From Nymphaea colorata (Eukaryota; Streptophyta; Magnoliopsida; Nymphaeales; Nymphaeaceae), in NCBI RefSeq assembly GCF_008831285.2, contig NC_045141.1:17222106-17286105 (forward strand): a stretch of DNA of 64,000 nt, in the 5' to 3' direction. A program made the translations under genes and the position numbers. This document shows, one piece after another, positions 1-10,261 of the stretch; within the stretch, counting starts at the first letter, position 1; each line of letters starts with the position of its first letter. Below the pieces are notes generated by a model, which saw nothing but the letters and a program-made list of their open reading frames with translations, was not told the origin of the DNA and made no database searches.

Positions 1-106
1 ATGACGCCGTTCTGTTTATCTTGCACAAGCGTAAGCAATTCAAGTTAATGTGGAGTACCAACTCCTATATTTTCTAATATTAGAGTTAGTTTAAGTTGTA
101 CACTAG
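1..106 (+). other. 3' end of the intron of BAHD locus A
   Basis: AT-rich sequence ending in TAG immediately before the exon 2 start at 107. The intact-looking junction in locus E (AG at 37,433-37,434 followed by GTGACAGAGGT) is nearly the same, so this is read as the end of intron 1. Exon 1 of locus A would lie to the left of the window. Confidence 0.7.
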
Positions 107-903
107 GTGACAGAGGTGATGGACGGAGTAGTGATAGGCTGCTCGATGAACCATGCGATCGCTGATGGCGGGTCCTTCTGTCACTTTGTCAAGTCATGGT
201 CTGAGCTCGGCGCCGGACCCAAAACCATAACTCGGCAGCCAATGACCGAGCGGCCATTGATTCATAAGGAGGTTGGCCAGATGCGGTTCATCGCCTCTGA
301 AAAGGATTTGGACCAAACCTTACCACACCATTCAAGGTCCGCATGTTCCGGTTTACTAGCAAAGCCGTGGCTCGGGTCAAGGCCAAGATAAACGACCGAC
401 TCAAGCTGGAATCCGGCGAGATCTCATCTCTCCAGGCGATCACCGCCCTCTTGTGGCGGTCCACGATGCGCGCCAAGAATTTTTCAGACGAGGCGATTAC
501 CGGCAATTGCCTGCACCCACTGGTGGTGCAAGCCAAGGTGGGTGAGCTCCTGGCTCATGACCTCAGCTGGGCGGCTTAAGCCTTGCACAGTGAGGTTGCA
601 GCCCAGACGGCCGATGTTATCCGTGAACGCGTGATGGCATGGGCGAAGATGCCATTCACGTATGGCAACAGTCGGCCAGTGTCAAACGTCGTTGTGGTGG
701 GAATGTCCCCAAGGTATGAGATATATGGGATCGACTTCGGGTGGGGAATGGGTCATTCTGTGATCGGTGGACCAGGGAGCAAGTTGGATGGGAAAATTAA
801 ATCTTTCCCAGGAAAAAGTGGGAATGGAAGCATCGATTTACAGGTTTGCTTGGCCCCTTAGTATATGAGCGCCTTGGAGTCAAATGCACTCAACGCTGCC
901 TAA
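107..903 (+). pseudogene. BAHD acyltransferase pseudogene, locus A (exon 2 only)
   Basis: Second exon of a BAHD (HXXXD-type) acyltransferase, a cytosolic family that transfers acyl groups from CoA to alcohols or amines. Visible motifs are the catalytic HAIADGG near the start of the exon and the structural DFGWG at about 733-747. It is broken in several places relative to locus E. There is a 1-bp deletion in the run of CCA codons near 328-335, a 63-bp in-frame deletion near 495 that removes 21 residues, a TAA stop at 577-579, and a TAG at 859-861 where the paralogues imply a GAG codon, about 14 codons before the ancestral TAA at 901-903. The closest relative in the window is locus E. Family assignment is secure; the substrate is unknown. 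Confidence 0.88.
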
Positions 904-909
904 CTTCCT

Positions 910-910
<1 letters not shown>

Positions 911-948
<38 letters not shown>
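911..948. repeat. (TATC)n microsatellite
   Basis: About nine TATC units just after the stop of locus A. Shorter versions occupy the same place after locus C (about 22,940-22,965) and locus E (about 38,318-38,337), so it is part of the duplicated 3' flank and varies in length between copies. Confidence 0.9.
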
Positions 949-1205
949 AATGTTGTAACTGACATCATTAATTACAGCACCTATGGGTCTGCATTTCCAG
1001 TTCAAGTTCATTTAATGAATCATCTTTGTTGCTAATGACTCTCTTGATGCATGCTGGGTAGTACTTTAACTGTGGTGCCTTTCAAAGTAGTGGGGGAACC
1101 ATGCATGCAGTGTTGTGTCACAGTACTTTTTGGTACGTAGTAACGATCCATTACGTAGTGGGGAAACCCTGCATGAAAGTAGCGATGAAGGCCTGACTCC
1201 TGAGT
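949..1205. other. Duplicated 3' flank of subtype-A/C/E genes
   Basis: Non-coding sequence shared with the flanks after C (about 22,970-23,275) and E (about 38,340-38,575), recognisable by shared stretches such as TTAATTACAGCACCTATGGG and CATTACGTAGTGGGG/CATTAGGTAGTGGGG. The homology stops abruptly at about 1,205, whereas C and E continue for more than 2 kb. This marks a deletion in this copy. Confidence 0.75.
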
Positions 1206-1249
1206 AAGGGTGAACAACGAGCCGAGCAACTCGAGCTCGACTCGAAATA
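1206..1249. repeat. Truncated GAGCTCGA-rich dispersed repeat at a deletion junction
   Basis: GGTGAACAACGAG followed by CTCGAGCTCGACTCG matches, in opposite orientation, the end of the repeat at 21,980-22,459. Only about 45 bp are present, and they bridge the flank of A directly to the middle of exon 1 of locus B. Confidence 0.55.
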
Positions 1250-1269
1250 GCTCAGTTTGTGGTTGCTGC

Positions 1270-1613
1270 TATCAGAACATTGAGGGGCAGAGAATTTTGG
1301 GAAAGATGTTTATAGAGGTTCTGTATAAACCTACGTCCTCTTCTCTCAATCACAGCTACCTGCTGAGTTGAGGTTCCACTACGTTTTTATAGATATACAA
1401 GTCCCAACGGATCTTTGATTACAATTTTGGAATCCACCATTTCTTCCTTTCATAGATTTATGGCTGTTAATTTCTTCCTCTTTGAATGTGGCGTATCTTC
1501 CTTTGCTGGTGTAGACGTTGGGGCTATTTCCTTTGTTGGTATAGCCGTTGAGACTTCCTTTCTTGCTTTGGTGGTTCCTTCCTTCTTGCACTTTGTCATT
1601 TGATGTCTTAACA
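1270..1613 (-). repeat. Copia 3' LTR
   Basis: Partner of the LTR at 6,178-6,521 and of identical length. On the - strand it starts TGTTAAGACATC and ends TTCTGATA. A polypurine tract (GCAGGGGGA on the - strand) lies directly inside it at about 1,614-1,622. Confidence 0.93.
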
Positions 1614-1739
1614 TCCCCCTGCAAACTCAACGGTCCAGGAATGACGTTGAGTTTGGACCGAAGGGTATGGAGGGGAGTGATGGGCAACGGTTTAGTGAGT
1701 ATATCTGCTAGTTGATGGGAGGATGGAATATGTTTAACT

Positions 1740-3366
1740 AACAGTTGATTTTTGGCAATGCGGTCTCAAACAAAGTGGACATCAAGTTCAATGTGTTTGC
1801 TTCGACTATGAAAAACGGGGTGAGCCTCCATATAGGTTGCACTGATATTATCACACCAAAGAATTGGTGTAGATGGTGTGGAGATGTGTAGCTCTTGTAG
1901 GAGGTACTGGACCCAAATGAGTTCTGCAGTGGCATTTGCAATAGCCCTGTATTCCGCTTCTGAACTAGATCGAGCGAGTGGGTTGCTTTTTGGAGCTCCA
2001 GGAAATGATATTTGGCCCTAAGAATACAACATATCCCCCTGTGGATTTGCGATCGTCAGGGCACCCTGCCCAATCTGCGTCAGAGTATGCAATTAGATGT
2101 AATCTGCTCGATGGCCGTATCAACGGTCCAAAGTTAACGGTGCCTTTGACATAGCGTAGTATCCTTTTAACCGCTGACCAATGCTCTTGAGTCGGCCTAT
2201 CCATGAATTGACATACTTTGTTTACTGAAAAGGCTAAGTCGGGTCGAGTTAGTGTCAGATATTGGAGCGTGCCAACCACCTGCTGGTATTCGGTAGGATT
2301 GTGATATACTACTTCGGTGCCTTGGGAGAGAGCTTTGGAGGTTGTCATAGGCGATGCTGCAGGTTTAGCTCCGACCATGTTGGTTCGCTTGAGAAGGTCC
2401 AAGCAGTACTATTGTTGGGATAAAAGGAGGCCATCAGCAAAGTGACATACGTGGATGGCCAAGAAAATAGTTGAGCAGTCCAAGGTCTTTTAGAGCAAAG
2501 GCTTTGCTGAGATTTTTGATCAAAGCATTGATGTGATGAGGAGAATTTCCTGTGACTAGTATGTCATCGACATACACTAATACATATACCACAAAGGAGC
2601 CCTGTTGATAAATGAAAAGAGAGGTGTTAGTTTTGGATATAGAAAAACCATAACTTACCAAGGCTTGGCTGAGTTTTTGATACCAAGCGCGAGGAGCTTG
2701 TTTGAGACCATAGATCGCCTTTTGAAGCTTGCATACAAACTTAGGCTTTTGTTTGAAGCCAGGTGGTTGATCCATAAAAACAGTTTCATGTAACTCACCA
2801 TTAAGAAAGGCATTGTGAACATCAAGTTGATGCACATCCCATTTAAACGAAACTGCAAGAGTTAAAATGATTCTAATGGTGGTGGGTTTGACGACAGGAC
2901 TAAAGGTGTCAAAATAGTCGACTCCCTCTTCTTGCGTGTAGCCCTTGGCTACAAGACGCGCCTTGTAGCGTTACAGAGATACATCCGCTTTTCATTTAAC
3001 TTTGAATATCCATTTACATCCTACAATGTTTTGATTGGCTGGTCGAGGAACAAGGGTCTAAGTATGGTTTTCAATAAGAGCTTTATATTCACTGGTCATT
3101 GCTTGAACCCAGTGGGGGTTGGTTTTGGCTTTGGTGTAAGACGTTGGTTCAAGAAGATCTAGAGAGTGAGTGAGAAAAGCATAAGGGATAGGATGGACGG
3201 TAGATGTGAGGGCCTTGGGTACTCTGATCCCGTTCATAGAACGAGAAGACATAGAGTGAGTGCGGGCAGGAGGGTCAATATTGGAAGGGATCGGTGGAGG
3301 CAAAGGTTCAAGAATGGGTGATGGTAGAGTTGCAACTTGAAAGTGGTTTGAGTTGGCTGGGACCAC
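1740..3366 (-). pseudogene. Copia reverse transcriptase / RNase H remnant
   Basis: The - strand fragments carry the reverse transcriptase segment with [23 protein letters not shown] and the catalytic YVDDIL (2,434-2,835). The RNase H part follows (1,965-2,402) with [19 protein letters not shown] frameshift lies at about 2,405-2,435 and the RNase H end is out of frame after 1,965. The upstream linker 3,058-3,366 is also in the element's reading direction. This polymerase would have copied the element's RNA; here it is inactive. Confidence 0.9.
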
Positions 3367-3399
3367 GTGCGAAGGTGAATGATTAGTGGGCTGGTCACA

Positions 3400-4656
3400 T
3401 CATTCATCATGGTTATGACTGGAGTGTTGAGGATCTATGGCTGGTGAAGGAGGAATATAGGATGAAGTTATCAGAATGAGTATAGGATTATGAGAAGAGG
3501 AAGTAAAGGACGTTTTTACATCTGGTCCGTTGGAATCGTTTTGGAACGGAAATTTACTTTCATCAAAAATCACATTTCGAGAGACAAGGATTTTGTTCGT
3601 CTTTTTGTTCAAGCATAGATATCCCTTGTGTTTGTTGCTATATCCTATAAAAACATGTTCTTCAGTCTTGAAATCTAGTTTATTTCGGCGGTAAGCTTTT
3701 AGGTTGGGAAAACATGCGCAGCCAAAGATTCTAAGGAATTTAAAATCCGGTTTACGACCATAGAGTTTTTCAAATGGGCTCTTATGACCAGTAATATGAG
3801 ATGGTAACCTATTAATCAAATATACAGCAGTGGCAAAAGCACAAGACCAAAACTTTTGAGGCATATGAGCATGACTTAAAAGACATAAACCAATTTCTAC
3901 TATATGCCTATGTTTGCGTTCAACGGTTCCATTTTGCTCATGCGTGTGTGGGCAAGAAACGCGATGAGATATCCCTGCAGCATCAAAAATCGGTTTGAGA
4001 GCTGTGAACTCACCTCCCCAATCAGATTGAAAACATTTAATTTTTCTTCCAAAGAAGTTTTCTGCCTTGTTTTTGAAATCAGAGAATGCAGCCATCACAT
4101 CAGATTTGTGACTCAAGAAGTATATCCACGTGAACTTTGTGTGTGCATCAATAAAGTGAACATAGTATTTAAATCTATCAAAACTTAAAACTGGTGCAGG
4201 ACCCCACACATCTGAATAAATTAAATCAACGGGCTTAAAGAAAATATGAGTCAAATCAGTGAAAGGTAAAGCATGAGACTTTCCCCGTTGACAATCAATG
4301 CACACATGATTTTTAATTTGTCCATATGAAGGCAATCCAAAACGACTAATGACTTGCTGAACCACACGATAGGCGGCATGTCCTAGACGACTATGCCATT
4401 GATCAACCGATGCTCTTTCTCCAAGGAAGACATCCTTATTGCTCACGTTCAGCTTATTGCATCATACATCATCAAGTTTAAAACAATAAAGGCCATTTTT
4501 ACTTGGTCCTCGAAAGAGTTCACTCCTTGTCTCCAGGTCCTTCACAATACAAACATGAGGGTAAAATTCCATAACAACATTATTGTCATTAGTAAATTTA
4601 TGAACTGAAATCAATTTTTTAGTAATGTGAGGAACATGTAAAATTTCTTTAAGCAA
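3400..4656 (-). pseudogene. Copia integrase remnant (GAG-pre-integrase plus core)
   Basis: On the - strand the pre-integrase zinc motif (HSRLGH...CIDCQRGKSH) is followed by the integrase catalytic core, with DVWGPAP, a downstream QSDWGGEF, and HTHEQNGTVERKHRH. The frame is broken by a stop at 4,462-4,464 upstream of the zinc motif and another at 3,400-3,402 before the reverse transcriptase. It catalysed insertion of the element's DNA copy. Confidence 0.9.
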
Positions 4657-5789
4657 GAATCTGGAATCATTCTTTGTAAAGAGGAACCATGGTTAAGAAT
4701 GTGCAGACCTGTGCTGTTTCCTACTCGAACCCTTTCCTTTCCTTCATAAGGGACATGCTCGGATAAGGCGTTCAGATCATTTGTCACATGGTGAGAGGCC
4801 CCGGAATCCGGATACCACATTGCATCATTCAGTCCTGCATTATAAGCATATAGAGCACGAGGGGGAGAAATATTCTTACTGGTGGCAGCATGATTTTTTT
4901 GTTGTTTTCCTCCAGGTTTGGTTATCTTGAAGCACATCTTGGCTGAATGGCCTGGTTTATCACAACATTGACAAACTACCCGATTTTTGTTTTGCTTGTA
5001 ATAACCTCCTCCTCCTCCATGGTTGGTGGTCCTAGAACTAATTTTTGCTGGACTATAGGATGAACTGTTCTTGTTTAAGAAGTTGATGGTTGGACTGGGA
5101 TCAATCTCTGCTTCTTTCAGTTGAGATTCATGCGTTAACAACATACTATAGAGATCGGTTAGAGACAAAGGATCAGACCTAGTGGCTATAGAAGTCTTGA
5201 ATGCGTTGTATTCCTGTGGGAGTGCTCTTAAGATATGCAAGACTAAATCATCTTCAGCCACCGGTTTTCCAGCCATGGATAGTTGCTGTCCAATCATCGT
5301 GGCCTTCTGTATTAGTTCATCAATACTATTTGTCCCTTTCTTTAAGACAACAAGTTGTTCTCTCAATTGCATCACCTTAGATCTAGAATGTGCTGCATAT
5401 GTGTTTTTCAATCTTTTCCATACTTCATAAGATGATCTTAAACTCACAACTTGAGAATGAACAGGTTCCGAAAGAGGAGAAATGATCTATCCAAGTAACA
5501 ATTGATCCAGCCGTAACCATTCAATATAAGCAGGGTTAAGGACTTCCTTACCTTCACTGAAGATGGTCTCGGGTGGTTGGGTTTTTGTGCCATCGACAAA
5601 ACCTTTCAGATTATATGAGACAAGGAGAGGCAATAGTTGATTTTCCCATAGCATATAGTTATCAGAAGTGAGCTTTACAGCCAATAGATGCTGAAGGCTG
5701 GTTGGTGCAGGTGCAATAGGTAGCAGGTTATTCAAAAGAGCAGCATCTTGAGGTGAATCGCTAGTTGTAGATGAGTTAGGCGATGCCAT
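4611..5789 (-). pseudogene. Copia gag and protease remnant
   Basis: The - strand frame starts at the ATG 5,787-5,789 and is interrupted by one in-frame TAG at 5,487-5,489. It then continues through the capsid-like region, a CCHC zinc knuckle (CQCCDKPGHSAKMC) and the aspartic protease site WYPDSGASHHVTND. A frameshift near 4,655-4,685 disconnects it from the integrase. An upstream in-frame ATG also exists at 5,810. Confidence 0.9.
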
Positions 5790-6165
5790 GATCCCCACGC
5801 TGGAGCACACGACTAAGCGGGCAAGGGAGAACAGAGCTGAACTTCTTCCAGAAACAGGCGGACGATAAAAAATTCATAGCCCTTCAACGCCAAATCCAAA
5901 AATTCTGAAAATTGGTGGAGAGAATCCTCAGAACCAGACGATTCCAACGAGCCCTTGCTCTTCACTTTCCGTTGCCGGAACTGACAGCGCCGGCCAAAAT
6001 CGTGACTGGTTTTCCGGCGCTCTGTTCTATCCTATTTGGAAATGCTCTGTTCTGTCGTGTTTGGCAATGTGCTCTATTTCATCTCGTTTGGAAATACCTC
6101 AATCGCCCAACAGATTGCAGAAATTGTTTCCAATCTCATGCAAAAAGTTCCTTTACGGAAATAAA

Positions 6166-6177
6166 GCTCTGATACCA
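6166..6177 (-). other. Copia primer-binding site
   Basis: On the - strand TGGTATCAGAGC lies directly next to the 5' LTR. It is complementary to the 3' end of initiator tRNA-Met, the usual primer for plant Copia elements. Confidence 0.92.
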
Positions 6178-6521
6178 TATCAGAACATTGAGGGGCATAG
6201 AATTTTGGGAAAGATGTTTATAGAGGTTCGGTATAAACCTACGTCCTCTTCTCTCAATCACAGCTACCTGCTGAGTTGAGGTTCCACTACGTTTTTATAG
6301 ATATACAAGTTCCAACGGATCTTTGATTACAATTTTGTAATCCACCATTTCTTCCTTTCATAGATTTATGGCCGTTAATTTCTTCCTCTTTGAATGTGGC
6401 GTATCTTCCTTTGCTGGTGTAGACGTTGGGGCTATTTCCTTTGTTGGTATAGCCGTTGAGACTTCCTTTCTTGCTTTGGTGGTTCCTTCCTTCTTTCCCT
6501 TTGTCATCTGATGTCTTAACA
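6178..6521 (-). repeat. Copia 5' LTR
   Basis: 344 bp, same length as its partner at 1,270-1,613. It is followed on the right by the target duplicate GCTGC and then the continuation of BAHD exon 1. Confidence 0.93.
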
Positions 6522-6653
6522 GCTGCATGCCATGGCATTAGCGTGGCAGATTTGACAGCGGACGGAGATGTGCCCAGTGCAGTGAGGTCCTTTTTCCCAC
6601 TGACTGGTGCCCTCAATCATGATGGCCATTCCCTTCCACTCCTCGTTGTGCAG

Positions 6654-8003
6654 GTATTGATCGTGTTGCTCGGGATTTGGACGTCCATCGGATTGGGGAT
6701 TTGAAAGAGAATGTGAATACCACATGGTTTCTTTCTGGTGCTTCGTAAAACTTTAGAGTTTGCTACTTTTATTGCTTATAAGCTGACAACACGATAGATG
6801 CAAATGATGTTCTTAAAACATTAATACTATATATAAGGTTCAATATTCTTTTGTTTTATGTGGCAGTACATTATCTAAAAATTTCTCTAACTAATGACAG
6901 CGATTAGCCGAGTACGTGCTTTGATGTATGTTATTAACAAATGTTTCCTTCAAATGATATTCAGGTGAGATTTTATTTAATTTAGATCATTTAACAATAC
7001 TTCATCAGTGTGGTATTTTGGCTACTAACTAAAAGTAAATTGGGTCTCCCAATACCAAATTGAAATACAAAACCATCTAATGGTAAGTGTTTTCTCTTAA
7101 AGAACAGGATTGTCAAACACAAACTACTTGAAACATGAAGTCAAGGCATATGAACATATAACATGCGACGTTTCCCCAATTATAATGTTTGTTTCTCCTT
7201 TTCTTTCATAGACTTCTTTGCCTCCAAAGCAATATTAAAATTTATATTAAAAACTGTGTTCCTTTTTATTTATAGCGGCTTTGGATTTCTCATGCTTAAG
7301 TGAAAAGGTGTAGAATGCTAACATGGATCGCAACACTCAATTTGAAAGACATGAATCATAAAACTTAAATTAAAAGATATATCGTAAAACCACTCAAATC
7401 TTCAAAATCGTTCCTAAAAGTATAAGGAAAAGAGATGACTTTGCCCTCTTAACTACCACCATTCTACCTACCAAATTAGCTCCTTAACTCTGCAACTGCC
7501 GTACTGACAATCAATAGGGGCAGGTGGAGAGTGAGGTGTATGTACAATAGGGCCTGATATGCACCCAAAAGAAGAACATAGGGCTCGAGGTAGTTTAGGA
7601 ATTAAAAAAACCAATGTTTTTTTTTTCACATTTAACTTTTTTTTACTACTTATCTTATCTTTGTAAAAAAGACATTTTTTTTATGATCAAGAGTATTTTG
7701 GTTATTATATAATGTGGTACACAATTATGCACCATTTTAGCGCCGAATGATGAGGCCGTTTGTGATATTTTATAATATTAATTAAAAGCTATCTTTCTTT
7801 TTCTCTTTCCTCCCCCGAGGAGAAATTCATGGATTTGAGTTGAAAATCTTAAACCCCATGGTTCTTAAGTTCACAGTTTGCTAAAACCACAATGAATTTA
7901 CGACTGGGGGTTTATGTTAAATGAGACCCCCGATCCACACCAGTTATGAGAGGAATTACGCTGCTTATGGCGCAAGATCATTGAAATGGTTCTACATGTT
8001 CAG
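6654..8003 (+). other. Intron of BAHD locus B
   Basis: 1,350 bp, GT at 6,654 and AG at 8,002-8,003. It aligns with the 1,035-bp intron of locus D over most of its length. The difference is mainly an extra stretch of roughly 280 bp around 7,470-7,760, absent from D. I see no gene in the intron. Confidence 0.8.
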
Positions 8004-8876
8004 TTAACAGAACTGGCAGATGGGATGTTCATCGGCTGCTCCTTCAACCACAGCATCGCCGACGGGGAACCAATGTGGCACTTCATCAACTGCCGGTCCG
8101 AGCTCAGTCGAGGAAGCCGACAAATTTCCCGTCGACCACTCATGGATCGTGCATTCCTCAGCAAAGAACCCATCCGATTCCTTCCCTCAGAAGAAGCGAT
8201 TAGAGTAAACAAGTGGCCTGAACATGGCCTGAGCTCACGTGTCTTCCGCTTCAGCCAAAAGACGATGGCCAGCCTGAAGGCCAAAGCCAACCAGCAATGC
8301 AAGCTAGAGAAGGTCGAGATATCATCATTCCAAGCACTATCGGCACTAATCTGGCGAGGCGTGGCGAGGGCAAGGAAAGCAGCAGCGGGTCAGATGACCA
8401 TCTGCTTGATGGCTGTAGGGAACAGGCAAAGGTTGGATCCGCCAATGTCACCGGAAAGCTTCGGCAACTACGTTACTGCAGCATGCACCAGGGCACCTGC
8501 CGGTGAGTTAATGAGCCGAGACCTCGGTTCAGCGGCGCGAGCGCTGCACGAGACAGTCAGTAGCCTGACGTCTGAAGGCGCGCGTGCCTACGTTGAGGCA
8601 TGGGTAGAGAAGCCCTATCTACTTTCACTGAAGGAACCCAACCCTTATCTCATCTTGGTAGCGGGCTCACCAAGGTTCGAGGTATATGGGAACGATTTCA
8701 GCTGGGGCCGGCCGGCCGGCGTGTTATGGGGCCCGGCCGCAAAGTTTGATGGGAAGGTGTTGGCTTCACAAGGCTGAGAGGGTGCTGGCAGCGTGGACCT
8801 GGAAGTTTGCCTTTCTCCTGAAACCATGAGTGCATTGGCATTAGATGAAGAGCTCAAAGAAGCTCTCTCTATTTGA

Positions 8877-10054
8877 TTTAGAATTTGGGAGCAGATCAAT
8901 TGTGATGAAAAATCTCTCTGTGAAGCATAAGGAGGTGTTTGTCTTTATCGTTGGGTTTGGTTTGTGGCACTTTGTCTACTTGCAGTAAGTTGTAGGAGGC
9001 ATGGCAAAGTCAGATTCGCCATGCATGCTTCGAATTCTTTGCCCTCACAATTAGTTCGAATGTCTTTTATGTCTACATAGAGTAGCCTTGCTTGTTTCCC
9101 TCTTCCCATTCACTAGTGTCATTATTCGTATGTCCGGTCTTGTTGAACATCATTTGGTTCAATGTAGGGGCGGAGCCAAGATTTTTTTAGGGCGGGCAAA
9201 ACGTTCCATAGGTTGGGCCAAGAGGAGCAATGAGTCGGGTCAAAAAGGAGCGATCGGACCATAATTTTTTTTTTCTGCGCTCGCCCGCCCCCGCCCCACC
9301 CCTCTAGTTCAATGTATCCTTGGTGCACTGTGCACAGTCTCCTTCATGGCATGTGTGCCTCAAACTGAATCGTAAAGAGCTCCAAGAAAGGAGTACATGT
9401 CATCATGCACATGGACTAATTCAGATACTTTTCTTATGGTATAATGCTTCAGCCTCTTATATGAGTTTAATCGGGACACTTTTTGAACACTCGTGTTACA
9501 AAAAGAACATGACTTTTAGACATCTTTAGACATCTTTTCTTGGGTCCCGCCTTCAATTACGAGTAAAAAAATTTAGCTAAAAAACAAACCAGTCTAGCTC
9601 AAGTGGAGCTTATGTGAGTTAGTTTGAGTTGAGCCCAAGTTGGCGCTACTCATTGAGCATCTTTAATAGCGTCCAAAGCCATAGATGTGCATTGGACAAT
9701 CATTTGGCCTTTTCACTCCCCACCATTTTTAGGGTTTTTTTTTCCTGACAGAACCTTGTTGTTTTCATAGGTAAAAAAACATTGCCGGTAATATATAATA
9801 TTGCTCGAAGGAAAACATATTTATTAGCTTTACCTATCTCTGGCATAAAGGACAATGTAGGCTCATATCATTGGCAGGTTGTAGATACCTTCCAATTCTT
9901 TGTGTTAGTGTTCTATCCACAATCTTTGGGAAAAGCAAGTTTCTTATATAATCTCTTTTATATAATCTTTATAACAACTTTTTGTCGACAACTTTAACTA
10001 GGTGTGACCTATAAAATTCATTTTTCTAAACATTTAATATAATCTTTGACTTTA
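8877..10054. other. Duplicated 3' flank of locus B, left part
   Basis: Non-coding, homologous to the flank after D (28,079-28,704). Differences are the 140-bp element at 9,167-9,306 and about 400 bp of further unshared sequence up to about 9,710. Confidence 0.75.
9167..9306. mobile_element. Short GGGGCGGAGCC element with 10-bp target duplication
   Basis: 140 bp, GC-rich at both ends (GGGGCGGAGCCAAG at the left, GCCCCACCCCTCTA at the right), with poly-T stretches inside. It is flanked by a perfect 10-bp direct repeat GTTCAATGTA (9,157-9,166 and 9,307-9,316). A 10-bp duplication suits a Mutator-like MITE or a SINE; I cannot decide between them. Confidence 0.65.
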
Positions 10055-10261
10055 GGGGCCGTTTGATGACAAAGAAATGTGAAATTGGAAAAATATCTCT
10101 GGAAATAAGTTTTCTGGAATAAAAGAATGAGAAAAATCTGTCTGATTCTCATTTTGATGTGTGTATGATGACTGAGAAATAAATTTCCAGAAATTTATTT
10201 CTTAGTTTGGTAAAAAAGAAATATATTTCCAGATTTAGAGGGATGCAAGAAGTGATAATCG

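Larger units (their letters stand above)
1270..6521 (-). mobile_element. Copia (Ty1) LTR retrotransposon inserted in exon 1 of locus B
   Basis: Two 344-bp LTRs (1,270-1,613 and 6,178-6,521) differ at only about nine positions by eye, roughly 97% identity. They are bounded by the 5-bp target duplication GCTGC (1,265-1,269 and 6,522-6,526). The element reads on the - strand: 5' LTR, primer-binding site, gag, protease, integrase, reverse transcriptase, RNase H, polypurine tract, 3' LTR. The order integrase before reverse transcriptase defines Copia. Several stops and at least two frameshifts make it non-autonomous, although the LTR similarity says it is fairly young. Confidence 0.95.
1250..8876 (+). 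pseudogene. BAHD acyltransferase pseudogene, locus B, split by a Copia element
   Basis: The exon 1 remnant is in two pieces, 1,250-1,269 and 6,527-6,653, separated by the Copia insertion 1,270-6,521 and its target duplication. The corresponding piece of locus D begins at codon 96, so the first 95 codons are missing. Intron 6,654-8,003 (GT...AG) is followed by exon 2 from 8,004. Exon 2 keeps HSIADGE (catalytic HXXXD) and DFSWG, and is very close to D through most of its length. A TGA at 8,775-8,777 replaces a Cys codon (TGC) of D and would cut off the last 31 residues. The ancestral stop is the TGA at 8,874-8,876. With no start region and an interrupted exon, this locus cannot make a full enzyme. 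Confidence 0.88.

Noticed and set aside
6166-6177. tRNA-Met-like sequence as a tRNA gene
   Set aside because: Only the short primer-binding complement next to an LTR, as also at 33,805-33,817; no cloverleaf.
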